From positions 27,107,501-27,171,500 of the forward strand of contig NC_065577.1 of assembly GCF_937616625.2 (NCBI RefSeq): 64,000 bases of DNA. Reading direction: 5' to 3'. Below the pieces are notes generated by a model that searched no databases, was not told the DNA's origin, and saw nothing but the letters and a program-made list of their open reading frames with translations. Position 1 is the first letter of the stretch. The number at the start of each line of letters is the position of its first letter. Below are positions 23,501 through 36,400 of the stretch, one piece after another. A program made the translations under genes and the position numbers. Origin of the DNA: Mercurialis annua. Its lineage: Eukaryota; Streptophyta; Magnoliopsida; Malpighiales; Euphorbiaceae.

Positions 23501-26500
23501 CAAGCGTTTCACCTTTTTAGCGATTTAAGCGAAACGTTTACAAACGTTACGAAAAAAATCCAAGCGTTTCACCTTTTTAGAAATTTAAGCCAAACGTTTA
23601 GAAATGTTACGAAAAAAATCAAAATGTTTCACCTTTCTAGTTATTTAAGCTAAACGTTTATAAACATTATGAAACAAATCAAAAGTTTAAAAACGTTACC
23701 AAAAAAACGAATCGTTTGGCTAAAAACCTTTCACTTTTTTAGCGATTTAAGCCGAACGTTTACAAAGGTTACAAGACAAACCTAAAGGTTCCATCTATTT
23801 AGCGATTTAGGTCAAACATTTGCAAACTTTACGAAACAAATCCAAGCGTTTCACCCTTTTAGAGATTTAAGCCAAACGTTTACAAATGTTACAAAACAAA
23901 TCCAAACGTTTCGCATAAATAGCAATTAAAGGCAAATGTTTACAAACGTGATGAAACAAAACCAAACGTTTAAACCGTTTTGAAACAAATCCAGACGTTG
24001 CACTTTTTTAGCGATTTAAGCCAACGTTTCCCCATTTTAGCGATTTAAGCCCAACGTTTACAAACGTTACGAAACAAATCCAAGCGTTTCACCTTTTTAG
24101 CAATTTAAGCCAAGCGTTTACAAACGTTACGAAACAAATCCAAACGTTTCACCTTTTTAGCTATTTAAGCCAAACGTTGATAAACGTTACGAAACAAATC
24201 CAAACGTTTCCACTTTTAGCTATTTAAGCCAAACGTTTACAAAAGTTACTAAACAAATCCAAACGTTTCCCCATTTTAGCGATTTAAGCCAAACGTTTAC
24301 AAACATTACGAAACAAATCCAAGAGTTTCACCTTTTTAGCAATTTAAGCCAAACGTTACGAAACAAATCCAAACGCTTCCCCTTTTTAGCGATTTAAGCC
24401 AAACGTTTACAAACGTCACGAAAAAAATCCAAACGTTTCACAGATTTAGCGATTTAAGCCAAACTATTACAAACGTTGCGAAACTAATCCAAATGTTTGA
24501 CATTTTTAGCGATTTAAGCCAAACGTTTATAAAAGTTACCAAACAAATACAAACGTTTTACCTTTTTAGCAATTTAAGCCAAATGTTTACAAATGTTGCG
24601 AAACAAATCCAAACGTTTTACATTTTTAGCAATTTAAGACAAACGTTTACAAACGTTGCGAAACAAATTCAAATGTTTCCCCATTTTTTCCATTTAAGCC
24701 AAACGTTTACAAACGTTACTAAACAAATCCAAGCATTTCACCTTTTTAGTAAATTAAGCCAAACATTTACAAACTTTACAAAACAAATCCAAACGTTTCA
24801 CCTTTTTAGTGATTGAAGCCAAACGTTTACAAACGTTACGAAATAAATCCAAACATTTCACATTTTTAGCGATTTAAGCCAAACGTTGTTAAAAAAAAAT
24901 CCAAACGTTTCACATTATTTAGCACTTTAAGCCAAACGTTTATAAACGTTATGAAATAAAACCAAACTTTTACAAATGTTACGAAACAAATCCAAACGTT
25001 TCCCCTTTTTAGCAATTTAAGCCAAACGTTTACAAATGTTACGAAACAAATCCAAATGTTTCGCCTTTTTAGCAATTTAAGCCAAATGTTTACAAACGTT
25101 ACGAAACAAAACCAATTGTTTCCCCATTTTAGCGATTTAAGCCAAACGTTTACAAATTTTACGAAACAAATCTAAATGTTTCAGCTTTTTAGCGACTTAG
25201 CCAAAAGTTTACAAACATTACGAAACAAATCCAAACGTTTCCCCATTTTAGCGATTTAAGCTAAACGTTTAAAACGTTACGAAACAAATCCAAACATTTC
25301 ACCTTTTTAGCGATTTAAGCCGAACATTTAGAAAAGTTACGAAACAAAATCAAACGTTTCCCCTTTTTAGCGATTTAAGCCGAACGTTTACAAACGTTAC
25401 GGAAGAAAAACAAAAGTTTCACCTTTTTAGCGATTTAAGCGAACATTTACAAACATTACGAAAAAAAACCAAACGTTTCACCTTTTTAGCGATTTAAACG
25501 AAACGTTTACAAATGTTACGAAACAAATCCAAACGTTTCCCCTTTTTACCAATTTATGCCAAACGTTTACAAACGTTACAAAGCAAATCCAAACGTTTAA
25601 CCTTTTTAGCAATTTAAGCCAAACCTTTACAAACGTTACGAAACAAATCCAAACGTTTCCACTTTTTAGGAGTTTAAGCCAAACATTACAAACGTTACGA
25701 AACAAAACCAAATGTTTCCCCATTTTAGGGATTTAAGCCTAACGTTTACAAATTTTACGAAACAAATCCAAACATTTCACCTTTTTAACGATTTAAGCTA
25801 AACGTTTACAAACGTTACGAAACAAATCCAAACGTTTCACCTTTTTAGCAATTTAAGCCGAACGTTTACAAACGTTACGAGACAAAACGAAACGTTTCAC
25901 ATTTTTAGCGATTTAAGGCAAACATATACAAACGTTACGAAAAAACAAAATTTTCACCTTTTTTGCAATTTAGGCCGAACGTTTCCAAACGTTACGAAAC
26001 AAAACCAAACGTTTCACCTTTTTAGCTATTTAAGCCAAAGATTTACAAACGTTACGAAACAAATCCAAAGGTTTCCCTTTGTTAGCAATTTAAGCCAAAC
26101 GTTAACAAACGTTACAATACAAATCCGAACGTTTCACCTTTTTAGCGGTATAAGCCAAACGTTTACAAACGTTACGTTTCACCTTTTTAGCAATTAAAGC
26201 CAAACGTTTAAAACATTACAAAATAAATCCGAATGTTTCCCCTTTATAGCTATTTAATCCAAACGTTCACAAACGTTACGAAACAAATGCAAACGTTTCA
26301 CCTTTTTAGCTATTTAAGCCAAACGTTTTGTTTCGTAACGTTTAGCGATTTAAGCAAAACGTTTACAACCATTACGAAACAAATCAAAATTCTTCCATAT
26401 TTTAGCGTATAAGCCAAATGTTTACAAACGTTACGGAACAAAAACAAACGTTTCACCTTTTTAGCAATTTAAGCCAAACGTTTACAAAAGTTACGAAATA

Positions 26501-27833
26501 AATCCAAACGTTTCCCCATTTTGGCGATTTAAGCCAAAAAGTTTATAAACGTTACCAAAGAAATCCAAACATTTCCTCATTTTTAGCGATTAAAGCCGAA
26601 CGTTTACAAACATACGAAACAAAACCAAACGTTTCACCTTTTGTAGCAATTTAAGCCAAACTTTTACAAACGTTACGAAACAAATCCAAACGATTAAAAC
26701 GTTACGAAACAAATACAAACGTTTCACATTTTTAGCAATTTAAGTCAAACGCTTACAAACTTTATGAAAATCCAAACGTTTCCGCATTTTAGCGATTTAA
26801 GCCAAACGTTTACAAACGTTACGAAACGAATCCAAACGTTTCACCTTTTTAGCTATATAAGCCAAACGTTTACAAACGTTACGAAACAAAACCAAACGTT
26901 TAAAATGTTACGAAATAAAACCAAACGTTTAACATTTTTAGCGATTTAAGCCAAATGTTTACAAACGTTAAGAAAAAAGCCAAGCGTTTACAAATGTTAC
27001 AAAACAAATCTAAGCGTTTCACCTTTTTAGCGATGTAAGCCAAACGTTTACAAATGTTACGAAACAAAACCAAACATTTCCCCTTATTAGCGATTTAAGC
27101 CAAACGTTTACAAACGTTACAAAACAAATCCAAACGTTTCGCCTTTTTAGCAATTTAAGCCAAACGTTTACAACGTTACAAAACAAATCCAAACGTTTCG
27201 CCTTTTAGCAATTTAAGCCAAACGTTTACAACGTTACAAAACAAATCCAAATGTTTCACCTTTTTAGCAATTTAAGCCAAACGATTAAAAAGTTACGAAA
27301 CCAATCCAAACGTTTAAAATGTTACGAAAAAAATCCAAACGTTTCACCTTTTATAGCGATTGAAGCCAAACGTTTACAACGTTACGAAACAAATCCAAAC
27401 CTTTCACCTTTTTAGCGATTTAAGCCAAACGTTTACAAAAGTTATGAAACAAAGCCAAACATTTACGAACGCTACGAAACAAATCCAACCGTTTCACCTT
27501 TTTAGCGATTTAAGCCAAACGTTTACAAACATTACGAAACAAATCCAAACGTTTTACCTTTTTAGCAATTTAAACCAAACTTTTATAAACTTTACGAAAC
27601 AAATCCAAGCATTTCACCTTTTTATCAATTTAAGCCAAACGTTTACAAACCATACGAAAAAAATCCAAACGTTTCACCTTTTTAGTGATTGAAGCCAAAC
27701 GTTTACAAACGTTACAATACAATTCCAAGCGTTTACAAACGTTGCAAAAAAATTCAAACGGCTCACCTTTTTAGCAATTTATGCCAAACATTTACAAACG
27801 TTACGAAACAAATGTTTACAAACGTTACACCTT
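17502..27833 (-). repeat. 60-bp satellite array, block 4 (10.3 kb, inverted)
   Basis: After a joint at about 17501 the unit is read as its reverse complement for 10.3 kb. Many units stay in 60-bp register (for example 19141-19740 and 24541-24840). Rare variant units recur in a fixed order, which indicates a higher-order organisation (see 18301-23725). In this orientation the plus strand carries the stop-free frame encoding SQTFTNVTKQIQTFHLFSDL-like 20-residue repeats. No gene is seen. Confidence 0.95.
18301..23725 (-). repeat. Higher-order repeat region within block 4
   Basis: Two kinds of variant unit recur. Type X contains ATAAACAAAACC followed by a flipped GGCTAAAAA piece, at 18352, 20135 and 23007. 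Type Y has a flipped CGTTTGGCTAAAAAGG-like piece without the X motif, at about 19121, 20818, 22183 and 23712. X is followed by Y after about 680-770 bp each time; Y to Y spacing is about 1.4-1.7 kb. This implies amplification of multi-unit segments, with one X lost. Confidence 0.65.
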
Positions 27834-28051
27834 TAAAAAGGTGAAACACTTGGATTTTTTTCGTAACGTTTGTAAATGTTTGGCTTTATTTCGTAACGTT
27901 TGTAAATGTTTGGCTTAAATCGCTAAAAATGTGAAACGTTTGGATTTGTTTCGTTATATTTGTAAACATTTAGCCTAAATCGCTAAAAAGGTGAAACATT
28001 TGGTTTATTTTTGTAATGTTTAGATTTGTTTCATAACATTTGGATTTGTTT
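27834..28051 (+). repeat. Short plus-orientation satellite block
   Basis: About 220 bp (three to four units) in plus orientation between two inverted blocks. Both joints are palindromic. Confidence 0.8.
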
Positions 28052-28628
28052 CACCTTTTTAGCGATTTAAGCCGAACATTTTGAAACAGTACGAAACAAA
28101 TTCAAACGTTTCCCCATTTTAGCGATTTAAGCCAAACGTGTAAAACGTATACGAAACAAATTCAAACGTTTCACCTTTTTAGAGGTTTAAGCCGAACGTT
28201 CATAAAGGTTACAAAACAAAACCAAATGTTTCACCTTTTAGCAATTTAAGCCAAACGTTTACAAACGTTATGAAATAAATCCAATTTAAGCCAAACGTTT
28301 ACAAACATTATGAAACAAATCCAAACGTTTCCCCTTTTCAGGGATTTAAGTCAAACGTTTTCAAACGTTACGAAGCAATTCGAAACGTTTCATATTTTTT
28401 TCGATTTAAGCCAAATGTTTACAAACGTTACGGAATAAAACCAAGCGTTTCACCTCTTTAGCGATTTAAGTCAAACGTTTACAAATGTTACGAAACAAAA
28501 CCGAAAGTTTCACCTTTTTAGTGATTTAAGCCAAACATTGAGTGGTTACGAAAGTACCCGATTAAACGTTTACAAACATTTCGAAACAAAACCGAACGTT
28601 TTCACCTTTTTAGTGATTTAAGCCAAAC
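28052..28628 (-). repeat. Inverted satellite block 5
   Basis: Reverse-complement units, more irregular than elsewhere (part units at 28260-28300). The block ends in a region where a foreign GAGTGGTTACG motif is interleaved with satellite. Confidence 0.85.
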
Positions 28629-28672
28629 ATTGAGTGGTTACGAGAGTACCCGATTAAACATTGAGTGGTTAC
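28535..28672. repeat. ACATTGAGTGGTTAC repeats at the satellite edge
   Basis: ACATTGAGTGGTTACG followed by AGTACCCGATTAAAC occurs at 28535 and 28627, with a partial third copy at 28658. Satellite lies between the first two copies. This motif occurs nowhere else in the window and may be the end of a different repeat family or a local duplication at the satellite boundary. Confidence 0.7.
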
Positions 28673-28675
28673 TTA

Positions 28676-28926
28676 GAGTTTAACAAATAATAACGTATTA
28701 GAAAAATTTGAGTCTTTCAGTTAAGTAGTCCCAAATCGATTTTCCAACACCTAAATATACGTGTGATATACGCTCTCGAATAAACAAGTTATAATTAATG
28801 ATATTTAAAATTGTAAATTGCGGAGATGGATCGTGAGTCCATGTTGAAAAGGGAGCGCAAAGTGGTGTAGTGGTAGATTCTTAATTTTATTAATGTTAGA
28901 GGTGTGCAATTTAGGCGTTTCTTGAA
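28676..28926. other. Non-satellite island of 250 bp
   Basis: The only non-satellite, non-LTR sequence between 16.6 and 49 kb. It has no open frame of note. TGGTGTAGTGG at 28863-28873 fits the RNA polymerase III A-box consensus, and GGTGTGCAAT at 28901 lies where a B box would be but matches it poorly. It may hold a tRNA relic or the head of a tRNA-derived SINE. Otherwise unidentified. Confidence 0.5.
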
Positions 28927-28927
28927 C

Positions 28928-31503
28928 AAACGTTTGGTTTTGATTCGTAACGTTTGTAAATATTTGGCTTCAATCGCTAAAAAGGTGAAATATTTGGTTT
29001 TGTTTCGTAACGTTTGTAAAACTTTGGCTTAAATCGCTAAAAAGGTGAATCGTCTGGATTTGTTTTGTAATGTTTATAAACATTTGGCTTAAATTTCTAA
29101 AACGGTGAAACGCTTGCATTTGTTTCGTAGCGCTTGTAATCGTTTGGCTTAAATCGCTAAAAATGTAAAACGTTTGGCTTTTTTCCGTAACGTTTGTAAA
29201 CATTTGGCTTAAAATGCTAAAAAGGTAAAACGCTTGAATTTGTTTCGTAATGTTTGTAAACGTTTGGCTTCAATTGCTAAAAAGGAAAAACGTTTAGATT
29301 TGATTCGTAACGTTTGTAAACGTTTGGCTTAAATCTCTATAGAGGCGAAACGTTTGGATTTGTTTCGTAACGATTGGAAACGTTTGGCTTAAATTGTTAA
29401 AAAGGTGAAATTCTTGAATTTGTTTTGTAGTGTTTGTAAACGTTTGGCTTAAATTGCTAAAAAGATGACATGTTTGGATTTGCTCCATAGCGTTTGTAAA
29501 CGTTTGGCTGAAATTGCTAAAAAGGTGACACGTTTGGCTTTGCTTCGTAACCTTTGTAAACGTTTGGGTTAAATCGCTAAAAAGGTTAAACATTTGGATT
29601 TTTTTTGTAACGTTTGTAAACATTTGGCTTAAATTGCTAAAAAGGTGAAACGCGTGGATTTGTTTCGTGACGTTTGTAAATGTTTGGCTTTGTTTCATAA
29701 CGTTAGGATTTATTTCATAACGTTTGTAAATGTTTGGCTTAAATTGCAAAAAATGTGAAACGTTTGGATTTGTTTTTTAATGTTTGTAAACGTTTGGCTT
29801 AAATCGCTAAAAAGGTGAAACACTTGGATTTGTTTCGAAACGTTTGTAAACGTTGGGCTTAAATCGCTAAAATGGGGAAACGTTGGCTTAAATCGCTAAA
29901 AAAGTGCAACGTCTGGATTTGTTTCAAAACGGTTTAAACGTTTGGTTTTGTTTCGTAACGTCTGTAAACATTTGGCTTTAATTGCTAAATATGGGAAACG
30001 TTTGGATTTGTTTTGTAACATTTGTAAACGTTTGGCTTAAATCTCTAAAAGGGTGAAACTCTTGGATTTGTTTCGTAAAGTTTGCAAACGTTTGACCTAA
30101 ATCGCTAAATAGATGGAACCTTTAGGTTTGTCTTGTAACCTTTGTAAACGTTCGGCTTAAATCGCTAAAAAAGTGAAAGGTTTTTATTTGTTTCATAGCG
30201 TTTGTAAACGTTTTGCTTAAATTGCTAAAATAGTGAAAAGCTTGGATTTGTTTCATAATGTTTGTAAATGTTTAGCTTTGTTTCGTAACATTTGTAAACG
30301 TTTGGCTTAAATCGCTAAAAAGGTGAAACGTTTGGATTTGTTTCGTAATGTTTCTAAATGTTTGGTTTAAATCGCTAAAAAGGTGAAACGTTTGGTTTTG
30401 TTTCATAACCTTTGTAAACGTTTGGCTTAAGTCACTAATAAGGTGACGCATTTGGATTTGTTTCGTACCGTTTGTAAACGTTTGGTTTAAATTGCTCAAA
30501 AGGTGACACGTTTGGATTTGTTTTGTAGCCTTTGTAAACGTTTGGCTTAAATCGCTAAAAGGTGAAACGCTTGGATTTTCTTTATAACGTTTGTAAATGT
30601 TTGGCTTAAATCGCTAAAGATGTGAAACTTTTAGTTTTCTTTTATATCCTTTGTAAACGTTTGGTTTTGTTTTGTAGCGTTTGTAAACGTTTGGCTTAAA
30701 TTGATAAAAAAGGTGAAACGTTTAAATTTGTTTCGTAACGTTTGCAAACGTTGAGCTTAAATCGCTAAAAAGTTGAAACATTTGGTTTTGTATCGTAACG
30801 TTTGTAAACGTTCGGCTTAAATAGCTAAATATGTGAAACGTTTGTTTTTGTTCTGTAATGTTTGTAAACGTTTGACTCAAATCGCTAAAAAGGGAAAACG
30901 TTTGGTTTTGTTTTATAACCTTTGTAAGCGTTTGGATTTGTTTCGTAACGTTTCCAAACGTTTGGCTTAAATTGATAAAAAGGTGAAACGTTTGATTTTG
31001 TTTTATAACCTTTGTTTTATAATGTTTGGATTTATTTTATAACCTTTGTAAGCGTTTGGATTTGTTTCGTAACGTTTGCAAACGTTTGGCTTAAATCGAT
31101 AAAAAGGTGAAACGTTTGATTTTGTTTTATAACCTTTGTAAACGTTTGGATTTGTTTCGTAACATTTGTAAACGTTTGGCTTAAATTGCTAAAAATGTGA
31201 AACATTGGAATTTGTTTTGTAACGTTTGTAAACGTTTGGCTTAAATCGCTAAAAAGGTGAAACATTTGGATTTGTTTCGTAACGTTTGTAAACGTTTGGC
31301 TTAAATCGCCAAACGGGTGAAACGTTTGGTTTTGTTTCGTAACGTTTTAAACGTTTGGATTTGTTTTGTGACGTTTGTAAACGTTTGGCTTAAATTGCTA
31401 AAAAGGTGAAACATTTGGATTTTTTCATAACGTTTATAAACGTTTGGCTCAAATCGCTAAAATGGGGAAACGTTTGGCTTTGTTTTGTAACGTTTGTAAA
31501 CGT
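28928..31503 (+). repeat. 60-bp satellite array, block 6
   Basis: Plus-orientation satellite with good 60-bp register (28941-29820). At 30890-31140 a local duplication of about 110 bp is visible (TTTTATAACCTTTGTAAGCG recurs). Confidence 0.93.
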
Positions 31504-33433
31504 TAAACATTACGGAACAAATCCAAACGTTTAAAACGTTACGAAACAAAACAAAACGTTTCCAAAATTTTCGAAAAAAAATCCAAACGTTTAATATGTT
31601 ATGAAAAGAATCGAAACGTTTAAATCGCTAAGCCAAACGTTTGTTTCTTAAGTTAGTGAACGTTTGGCTTAAATCTCTAAAAATGTGAAACATTGTTTTG
31701 TTTCGTAATGTTTGGCTTAAATCGCTAAAAAGTTGAAACGTTTGGATTTGTTTCGTAAATTTTGTAAACGTTTGGCTTCAATTGCTAAAACGGTGAAACG
31801 CTTGGATTTCATTTGTAACGTTTGTGAACGTTTGGCTTAAATTGCTAAAAAGGTGAAACACTTCAATTTGTTTCCTAATGTTTGTAAACATTTGGAATAA
31901 ATCGCTAAAAAGGTGAAGCGTTTGGATTTGTTTCGTAACGTTTGTAAACGTTTGGCTTAAATCGCTAAAAAGGCGAAACCTTTGGCTTTGTTTTGTAACC
32001 TTTGTGAACGTTTGGCTTAAATCGGTAAAAAGGTAAAACGTTTGGATTTGTTTCATAACATTTGTAAACGTTTGACTTAAATTGCTAAAAAGGTGAAACG
32101 CTTGAATTTAGATCATAATATTTGTAAATGTTTGGCTTAAATCGCTTAAAAGGTGAAACGTTAGTATTTGTTTCGTAACGTTTGTAAACTTAGCTATTTA
32201 AGCCAAATGTTTACAAACGTTACGAAACAAATCCAAACGTTTCCCATTTTTAGCTATTTAAGCCAAACGTTTACAAACGTTACGAAACAAAACCGAATGT
32301 TTCACCTTTTTAGCGATTAAAGCAAAACGTTTATAAACGGTATGAAACATAACCAAATGTTTACAAACGTTACGAACCAAATCCAAATGTTTCACCTTTT
32401 TAGCGATTTAAGCCAAACATTAACAAAGGTTATGAAACAAAACAAAACATTTCACCTTTTTACCAATTTAAGCCAAACGTTTACAAACATTACGAAATAA
32501 ATCCAAGCATTTCACCTTTTTAGCAATTTAAGCCAAAGGTTTACAAACGTTACAAAAAAATCCAAACATTTCATTTTTTTAGTAATGTAAGCTAAGCGTT
32601 TATAAACATTATGAAACAAATCCAAACGTTTCACAATTTTACTGATTTAAACCAAATGTTTACAAACTTTACGAAACAAAACCAAACACTTCCCTTTTTT
32701 TAGCGATTTAAGTCGAAAGTTACGAAACAAAACCAAGCGATTTAAACAAAACGTTTACAAACATCACGAAACAAAAAGGTGAAATGTTTGGATTTGTTTC
32801 GTAACGTTTGTACATGTTTAGCTTAAATCGCTAAAAATATGAAATGTTTGGATTTGTTTCTTAACGTTTGTAAATGTTTGGCATAAATAATTAAAAAGGA
32901 GAAACGTATGGTTTTGTTTCATAACGTTTGTAAACGTTTGGGTTAAATTGCTAAAAAGGCGAAACGCTTGGATTTGTTTCATAACGTTTGTAAACATTTG
33001 GCTTAAATTGCTAAAAAGGGGAAACGTTTGCATTTGTTTCGTAACCTTTTACACGTTTGGTTTTGTTTCGAAACGTTTATATACGTTTCGCTTAAATCGC
33101 TAAAAAGGTGAAACGTTTGATTTTGTTTCGTAACATTTGTAAATATTTGGCTTTAATTGCTAAAAAGGTGAAACGCTTGGATTTGTTTCGTAACGTTTGT
33201 AAATGTTTGGCTTAAATTGCTAAAAAGGGGAAACGCTTGGATTTGTTTCGTAACGTTTATAAACGTTTGGATTAAATTGCTAAAAAGGAAAAACGTTTGG
33301 ATTTTTTTGTAACGTTTTAAACGTTTGGTTTTGTTTCATAACGTTTATAAACATTTGGCTTAAATTGCTAAAAAGGTGAAACGCTTGGATTTGCCTCGTA
33401 ATTGGTTTTGTTTCGTAACGTTTGTAAACGTTT
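31504..33433. repeat. Satellite, mixed orientation, block 7
   Basis: Switches strand several times: about 31504-31640 inverted and irregular, 31641-32190 plus, 32191-32774 inverted, 32775-33433 plus. Each switch falls inside a unit. No other sequence is present. Confidence 0.85.
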
Positions 33434-36400
33434 GATTAAAAGATTACAAAACAAATTTACAAAACAAATCCAAACGTTTCACCTTTTTAGCGATTTAAGC
33501 GAAACGTTTTCAAAAGATGAAACATTTGGATTTGTTTCGTAACGTTTCGGCTTAAATCGCTAAAAAGGTGAAACGTTTGGTTTTGTTCGTAACGTTTGCA
33601 AACATTTGGCTTAAATCGCTAAAAAGGTGAAGCATTTGGATTCGTTTCGTAATGTTTGCAAACGTTTGGCTTATATTGCTAAAAAGGTGAAACGATTGGA
33701 TTTATTTCGTTATGTTTGTAAACGTTTGGCTGAAATTTCTAAAAAGGTGAAAAGTTTGGATTTGTTTCGTAACTTTTGGATTTGTTTCGTAACTTGTGTT
33801 AACTTTTGGCTTAAATTGCTAAAAAGGGGAAACGTTTGGATTTGTTTTGTAACTTTTGCAAACGTTTGGCTTAATTTGCTAAAAAGGTGAAATGTTAGGA
33901 TTTATTTCGTAAGGTTTGTAAATGTTTGGCTTAAATTGCTAATAAGGGGAAACGCTTGGATTTGTTTCGTAAAGTTTGTAACGTTTGGCTTAAATCGCTC
34001 AAAGGGTGAAACGTTTGGCTTTGTTTCATATGCTTTGTAAACGTTTGGCTTAAATCGCTAAAAAGGTTAAACGTTCAGTTACGTTTCGTAATGTTTGTAA
34101 ACGTTCGGCTTAAATCTCTAAAAATGTAAAACATTTGGTTTTGTAAACGTTTGGCTTAAATCGCTTAAATCGCCGAACGTTTGGATTTGTTTCATAACGT
34201 TTGTAAATGTTTAGCTTATATCGCTGAAAAGGTGAAACGTTTGATTTGTTTCATAAGGTTTTAAACATTTTGCTTAAATTGTTAAAAAGGTGAAACGTTT
34301 GGATTTGTTTCGTAACATTTGTAAATGTTTGGCTTAAATCGCTAAAAAGGTGAAACGTTTGGTTTTGTTTCGTAGCGTTTATAAATGTTTAGCTTAAATT
34401 GCTAAAAATGTGAAACGTTTATATTTGTTTCGTAAAGTTTTAAACGTTTGGTTTTGTTTCGTAACGTTTATAAACGTTTGGCTTAAATCGCTAAAAAGGT
34501 GGCACGTTTGGAGTTTGTTTCATAACGTTTGTAAACGTTTGGCTTAAATTGCTAAAAAAATTAAATGTTTGGATTTGTTTCGTAACTTTTGGATTTGTTT
34601 CGTAACGTTTGTAAATGCTTGGCTTAAATTGCTAAAAATGGGAAACGTTTGGATTTGTTTCGTAGCGTTTGCAAACGCTTGGCTTAAATTGCTAAAAAGG
34701 TTAAATGTTTGGATTTGTTTCGTAAGGTTTGTAAATGTTTGGCTTAAATTGCTAAAAATGTGAAATGCATGGATTAGTTTTGTAAAGTTTGTAAACCTTT
34801 TGGCTTAAATCCCTAAAAGGGTGAAATGTTTGGATTTGTTTCGTAATGTTTTAAACGTTTGGTTTAAATTACTTCAATGGGGAAACGTTTGGATTTGTTT
34901 CTTAAACGTCTGGCTTAAATCGCTAAGAAAGGTGAAACGTTTGGATTTGTTTCGTAACGTTTGTAAACGTTTGGATAAATTGCCAAATTTAAGCAAAACG
35001 TTTACAAACATTACAGAACAAATCCAAACGTTTCCCCATTTTAGCGATTTAAGCCATACGTTTACAAAAGGTTAAATGTTTGGTTTTGTTTCATAACGTT
35101 TGTAAACGTTTGGCTTTAATCGCTAAAAAGGTGAATCGTTTGGATTTGTTTCGCAACGTTTGGCTGAAACTGCTAAAAAGGTGAAACGTTTGGATTTATT
35201 TCGTAACGTTTATAAACGTTTTGTTTTGTTGCGCAACGTATTAAACATTTTGCTTAATTAGCACAAAAGGTGAAACTTTAGGATTTATTTCGTAACGTTT
35301 TAAACGTTTGCCTTAAATCGCTTAAAAGGCGAAATGTTAGGATTTGTTTCATAACATTTTATACGTTTGGATTAGTTTCTTAACGTTTAAAACGTTCGGC
35401 TTTAATAACTGAAGGTGAAAAATTTGGATTTGTTTCGTAACATTTTAAACGTTTGACTTAAATTGCTAAAACGGTGAAACGTTTGGATTCTTTTCGAAAC
35501 GTTTTGAACGTTTGGATTTGTTTAGAAACATTTTATACGTTCGGATTTGTTTAGTAACGTTTTAAACTTTTGGATTTGTTACGTAACGTTTTAAGCGTTT
35601 GGATTAATTTGTTTCGGAACGTGTTGAACGTTTGGCTTAAATAGTTAAAAAGGTGAAACGTTAAGATTTGATTCATAACGTTTTAAATGTTTGGCTTAAA
35701 TCGCTAAAACGGTGAAACATTAGGATTTGTTGTGTGACGTTTTAAACGTTTGGATTAGTTTTGTAACGTTTTAAACGTTTGGCTATAATAGCTAATAGAG
35801 TAAAAAGTTTGGATTTGTTTAGTAACGTTTTAAACATTTGCCTTAAATCGCTAAAAAGGTCAAACGTTTGAATTCTTTTCAAAACGTTTTAAATGTTTTG
35901 ATTTTGTAAACGTTTGGCTTAAGTCGCTTAAATCGCCAAACATTCGGATTTGTTTCGTAACATTTGTAAACGTTTAGCTTAAATCGTAAAAAAGGTGAAA
36001 CATTTGGATTTGTTTCGAAACTTTTTAAACGTTTGGCTTAAATCGCTAAAAATGGGAAAAGTTTGGATTTGTTTCGTAACTTTTGTAAACGTTTAGCTTA
36101 AATCGCTAAAAAGGTGAAACGTATGAATTTGTTTCGTAACGTTTTAAATGTATTGTTTTGTTTCGTAACGTTTATAAACGTTTGGCTTAAATCGCTAAAA
36201 AGGTGAAACATTCGGTTTTGTTTCGTAACGTTTTAAACGTTCGGCTTTAATCGCTAAAAATGTTAAACGTTTGGTTTATTAAACGTTTGGCTTAAATCAC
36301 TTAAATCGCCAAACATTTTGATTTGCTTCGTAACGTTTTAAAAGTTTCGCTTAATTCACTAAAAATGTGAAACGTTTGGATTTGTTTCGTAACGTTTATA

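Noticed and set aside
24493..24816. 107-codon frame MFDIFSDLSQ.. as a repeat protein
   Set aside because: Same satellite translation as above in the inverted array; no distinct sequence.
17502..27833. Functional centromere
   Set aside because: Satellite plus gypsy elements is suggestive, but sequence alone cannot show CENH3 binding. The same layout occurs in pericentromeric, knob and subtelomeric heterochromatin.
28863..28910. tRNA gene
   Set aside because: The A-box fits but the B-box does not, and no acceptor stem is visible. At most a relic.
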